21,967 nt of DNA, taken from NCBI GenBank assembly GCA_036493915.1, contig DASXPA010000094.1, positions 1 through 21,967 of the forward strand, given 5' to 3'. Source of the stretch: Palsa-1392 sp036493915. GTDB lineage: Bacteria; Verrucomicrobiota; Verrucomicrobiia; Chthoniobacterales; UBA10450. The notes under the pieces were generated by a model. It ran no database searches and was not told the origin of the DNA. It was given only the letters and a program-made list of their open reading frames with translations. This document shows, piece by piece, positions 20,298-21,967 of the stretch. The translations under genes and the position numbers were made by a program. Position 1 is the first letter of the stretch. Every line of letters starts with the position of its first letter.

Positions 20298-21967
20298 GCG
20301 GGAATTCGAACTCTGCCTTATCCTTCTTCGGTGAGAGGACGAGGTAAGCGGCGAACTTATTTCCCCGCTTGGAGATGAAGTTTTCGATCAACGGCGAGCG
20401 TCCCTCCGCCAGCAGTTCTTTCACTTCGTCCGTGGTGATCTCGTGTTCGCAGAGTTTTTTCGTGAGCTTAAAAACGGCGCGATTGTCCTGCTCCGGCTTG
20501 CGTACGTAATAGGCGTCGCCGGTTTCGACGAGCTCGCCGTGATGAAGTTTGCTCTCGCCGACGACGTTGGCTGCGGAGAGATCGATTTTTGGCTTTGCTT
20601 TCGCGGGCGACTTCTTATCGCCCTCCTTTTTCGGCGCACGCGGCGGAAATTCCCACGCGATGCGCGGCCCGCGCCGGACGAGGTAAGCGTCAAAGGGCCG
20701 ACCCTTTTTCGAAGTGAAACCTGTGATGAGATCAGTTTTGCCTTTCTCGACCAACTGCACCGCGTTTTCGTGTGTGATCTCCTTTTTGCACATGAGCTGC
20801 CCCATGCGAAACGCTTGTTTCCACTCGCTATTCTCACGTTCGCGCAGGACGTAGCTCGAACCGACTTCGCAAAGTTGCGCGCCGGTCGTGGGATCGGTCC
20901 AGAAGGGCTCGACTGAACCGAGATCGACCTTCTCGCCGAAGTCGTATTCGGCTTTCCATTTCCCGGTCGCAGCGTCCTTCGCGAGCTTGAGTTTGGCGGC
21001 GAACGGCGTGCGCGTCTTCGCGGAAATGAATCCGTCGAGCGGCCCGACCGAACCGTTCTCGACTAGCTCGCGCACTTCGCCTTCTTCCATCCTGCGGCCG
21101 CCGATCACCTTGTAGATCATGAATTCGCCGTCCTGCGATTTGTAGCCGCGCAACGTCTCGCGCAATGGCTTCTTGTCGGTCGGCGAGAGGATGTCGGTCT
21201 CGCGCGCGACGGAATCGTCCTCCTCGAAACCTTTGACGCGTTCGACGATGCCTTTGGTTTCCTCGACGATCTCCGCCATGAATCTCTCGCGCGGAAACTT
21301 TCCCTGCTCCATGAGGCGAAGTTGATGCTCCCACTCACCTGTCATCGCTGGACTCGTCAGGTCGTTGGCTTTGACGGCGTCGAGGAATTGCAGGAGCTGC
21401 TCGGCCTTCGTGGTCGGCACCAGCTCCCGCTGCTGGCGGTCGATGTATTTCTGATAAATGAGACCGTCGATCGTGTCGGCACGGGTCGCGGGCGTGCCGA
21501 GACCGCGTTCTTTCATCGCTTCGGCCAGCTCTTCGTCTTCGACAAATTTGCCCGCGGTTTCCATCGCGGAGAGGAGCGTCGCTTCGGTATAACGCGGCGG
21601 CGGTTTGGTCGCTTCGCCGTGCAGAGTTGCTTCCAGCGTTTTGGCCTGCTGATTATCGTCCCCGCTCAAGGCCGGGAGCGCTTTGCCTTTCTCGGAATCG
21701 TCAACCGTGGTTCGGCCATAAACTTCGAGCCAACCGGGCGCGGTCAGGACTTTTCCTTCGGTTCTAAATTTGTGCGCGGTCACCTGGCTCATCCGCGTCG
21801 TGACGTCGAATTCCGACGGCGGGAAGAAGACCGCGATGAATCGGCGCGCGACCATGTCGAAGATTTTCCCCTCGGCGTCGTCGAGGTTCTTCGCTTCCGA
21901 CGCGGTCGGGATGATGGCAAAGTGATCGCTGATCTGCGCGTTGTTGAAGGTGCGTTTGTTCGGCTTC
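20290..21967 (-). CDS. topB: DNA topoisomerase III (type IA), C-terminal part
   Basis: A type IA topoisomerase that relaxes or decatenates DNA by passing one strand through a transient single-strand break. The N-terminus, including the Toprim domain and active-site tyrosine region, lies beyond the right edge; 558 residues are visible. The visible part begins KPNKRTFNNAQISDHFAIIP, a TopB-type motif, then VARRFIAVFFPPSEF, TEATLLSAMETAGKFVEDEE and GLGTPATRADTIDGLIYQKY. After the core, three Toprim-C-like repeats follow: GEFMIYKVIGGRRMEEGEVR, QAFRMGQLMCKKEITHENAV and AVFKLTKKLCEHEITTDEVK, each ending with an F(I/T)SK-type segment. A lysine-rich linker (KKEGDKKSPAKAKPK) separates the last two. The stop TAG lies in a GCCTAACGA word. 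The repeated tail resembles TopB enzymes of Bacteroidetes and Verrucomicrobia. Confidence 0.93.
   Translation of the reverse strand, partial: KPNKRTFNNAQISDHFAIIPTASEAKNLDDAEGKIFDMVARRFIAVFFPPSEFDVTTRMSQVTAHKFRTEGKVLTAPGWLEVYGRTTVDDSEKGKALPALSGDDNQQAKTLEATLHGEATKPPPRYTEATLLSAMETAGKFVEDEELAEAMKERGLGTPATRADTIDGLIYQKYIDRQQRELVPTTKAEQLLQFLDAVKANDLTSPAMTGEWEHQLRLMEQGKFPRERFMAEIVEETKGIVERVKGFEEDDSVARETDILSPTDKKPLRETLRGYKSQDGEFMIYKVIGGRRMEEGEVRELVENGSVGPLDGFISAKTRTPFAAKLKLAKDAATGKWKAEYDFGEKVDLGSVEPFWTDPTTGAQLCEVGSSYVLRERENSEWKQAFRMGQLMCKKEITHENAVQLVEKGKTDLITGFTSKKGRPFDAYLVRRGPRIAWEFPPRAPKKEGDKKSPAKAKPKIDLSAANVVGESKLHHGELVETGDAYYVRKPEQDNRAVFKLTKKLCEHEITTDEVKELLAEGRSPLIENFISKRGNKFAAYLVLSPKKDKAEFEFPPR

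Noticed and set aside
1..21967. CRISPR array, insertion sequence, integrase or prophage genes
   Set aside because: No regularly spaced repeats, transposase, recombinase or phage structural motifs were seen on either strand.

Overview
The window is about 22 kb of GC-rich, gene-dense bacterial chromosome. Several families point to a soil-type Verrucomicrobium (Spartobacteria/Chthoniobacterales-like) or, less likely, an Acidobacterium: an ECF sigma factor of the TIGR02999 type paired with a Ser/Thr kinase, a PadR regulator next to an 'acidobacterial duplicated orphan permease' (ADOP), and a bacterial-type purS/purQ system. Shine-Dalgarno sequences are mostly weak. The lineage is inferred from family knowledge, not from a database search.

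Layout. 1-1626 (minus): ECF sigma factor and Ser/Thr kinase with overlapping reading frames; the kinase runs off the left edge. 1708-2973 (plus): a small lipoprotein and a zinc alcohol dehydrogenase. 3019-5210 (minus): a PTS IIA/PtsN-like protein followed by argS. 5228-6552 (plus): a decayed two-gene cassette whose second member is HEPN-like and frameshifted twice. 6800-9894 (plus): a palindrome, padR, and an ADOP/MacB-FtsX permease in one operon. 9895-10607: a non-coding or decayed stretch holding tRNA-Gln(CTG). 10608-11111 (minus) tadA is divergent from a plus-strand run: a YihY/BrkB membrane protein, a SYLF/Ysc84 lipid-binding protein, a secreted protein of unknown function, and tyrS. 14847-15323 (minus) is an SRPBCC protein. 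15433-16814 (minus) is purQ-bioD. 16908-17519 (plus) is an unknown membrane-anchored coiled-coil protein lying between purQ and purS (17538-17786, minus). fabI (plus) is divergent from purS. 18707-20098 (minus) is a tightly overlapping nrdR - unknown - HIT operon. 20290 to the right edge (minus) is the C-terminal part of topoisomerase III (topB).

Most genes are housekeeping: aminoacylation, tRNA editing, purine, biotin and fatty acid synthesis, dNTP control and topology. The unusual content is at the DNA level. First, a 9-base word, TCGTTAGGC / GCCTAACGA, occurs 19 times by hand count, and its 7-base core 28 times. It lies in both orientations and several reading frames, and it supplies the stop codon of six genes. 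That density resembles a DNA-uptake sequence or a HIP1-like genome word. Second, REP-like palindromes beginning with GTAG lie in gene-end gaps, including a 148-bp inverted doublet (REPIN-like) directly before tyrS and a second doublet after fabI. Third, 5228-6552 appears to be the wreck of a coupled two-gene module with a HEPN RxxxxH motif.
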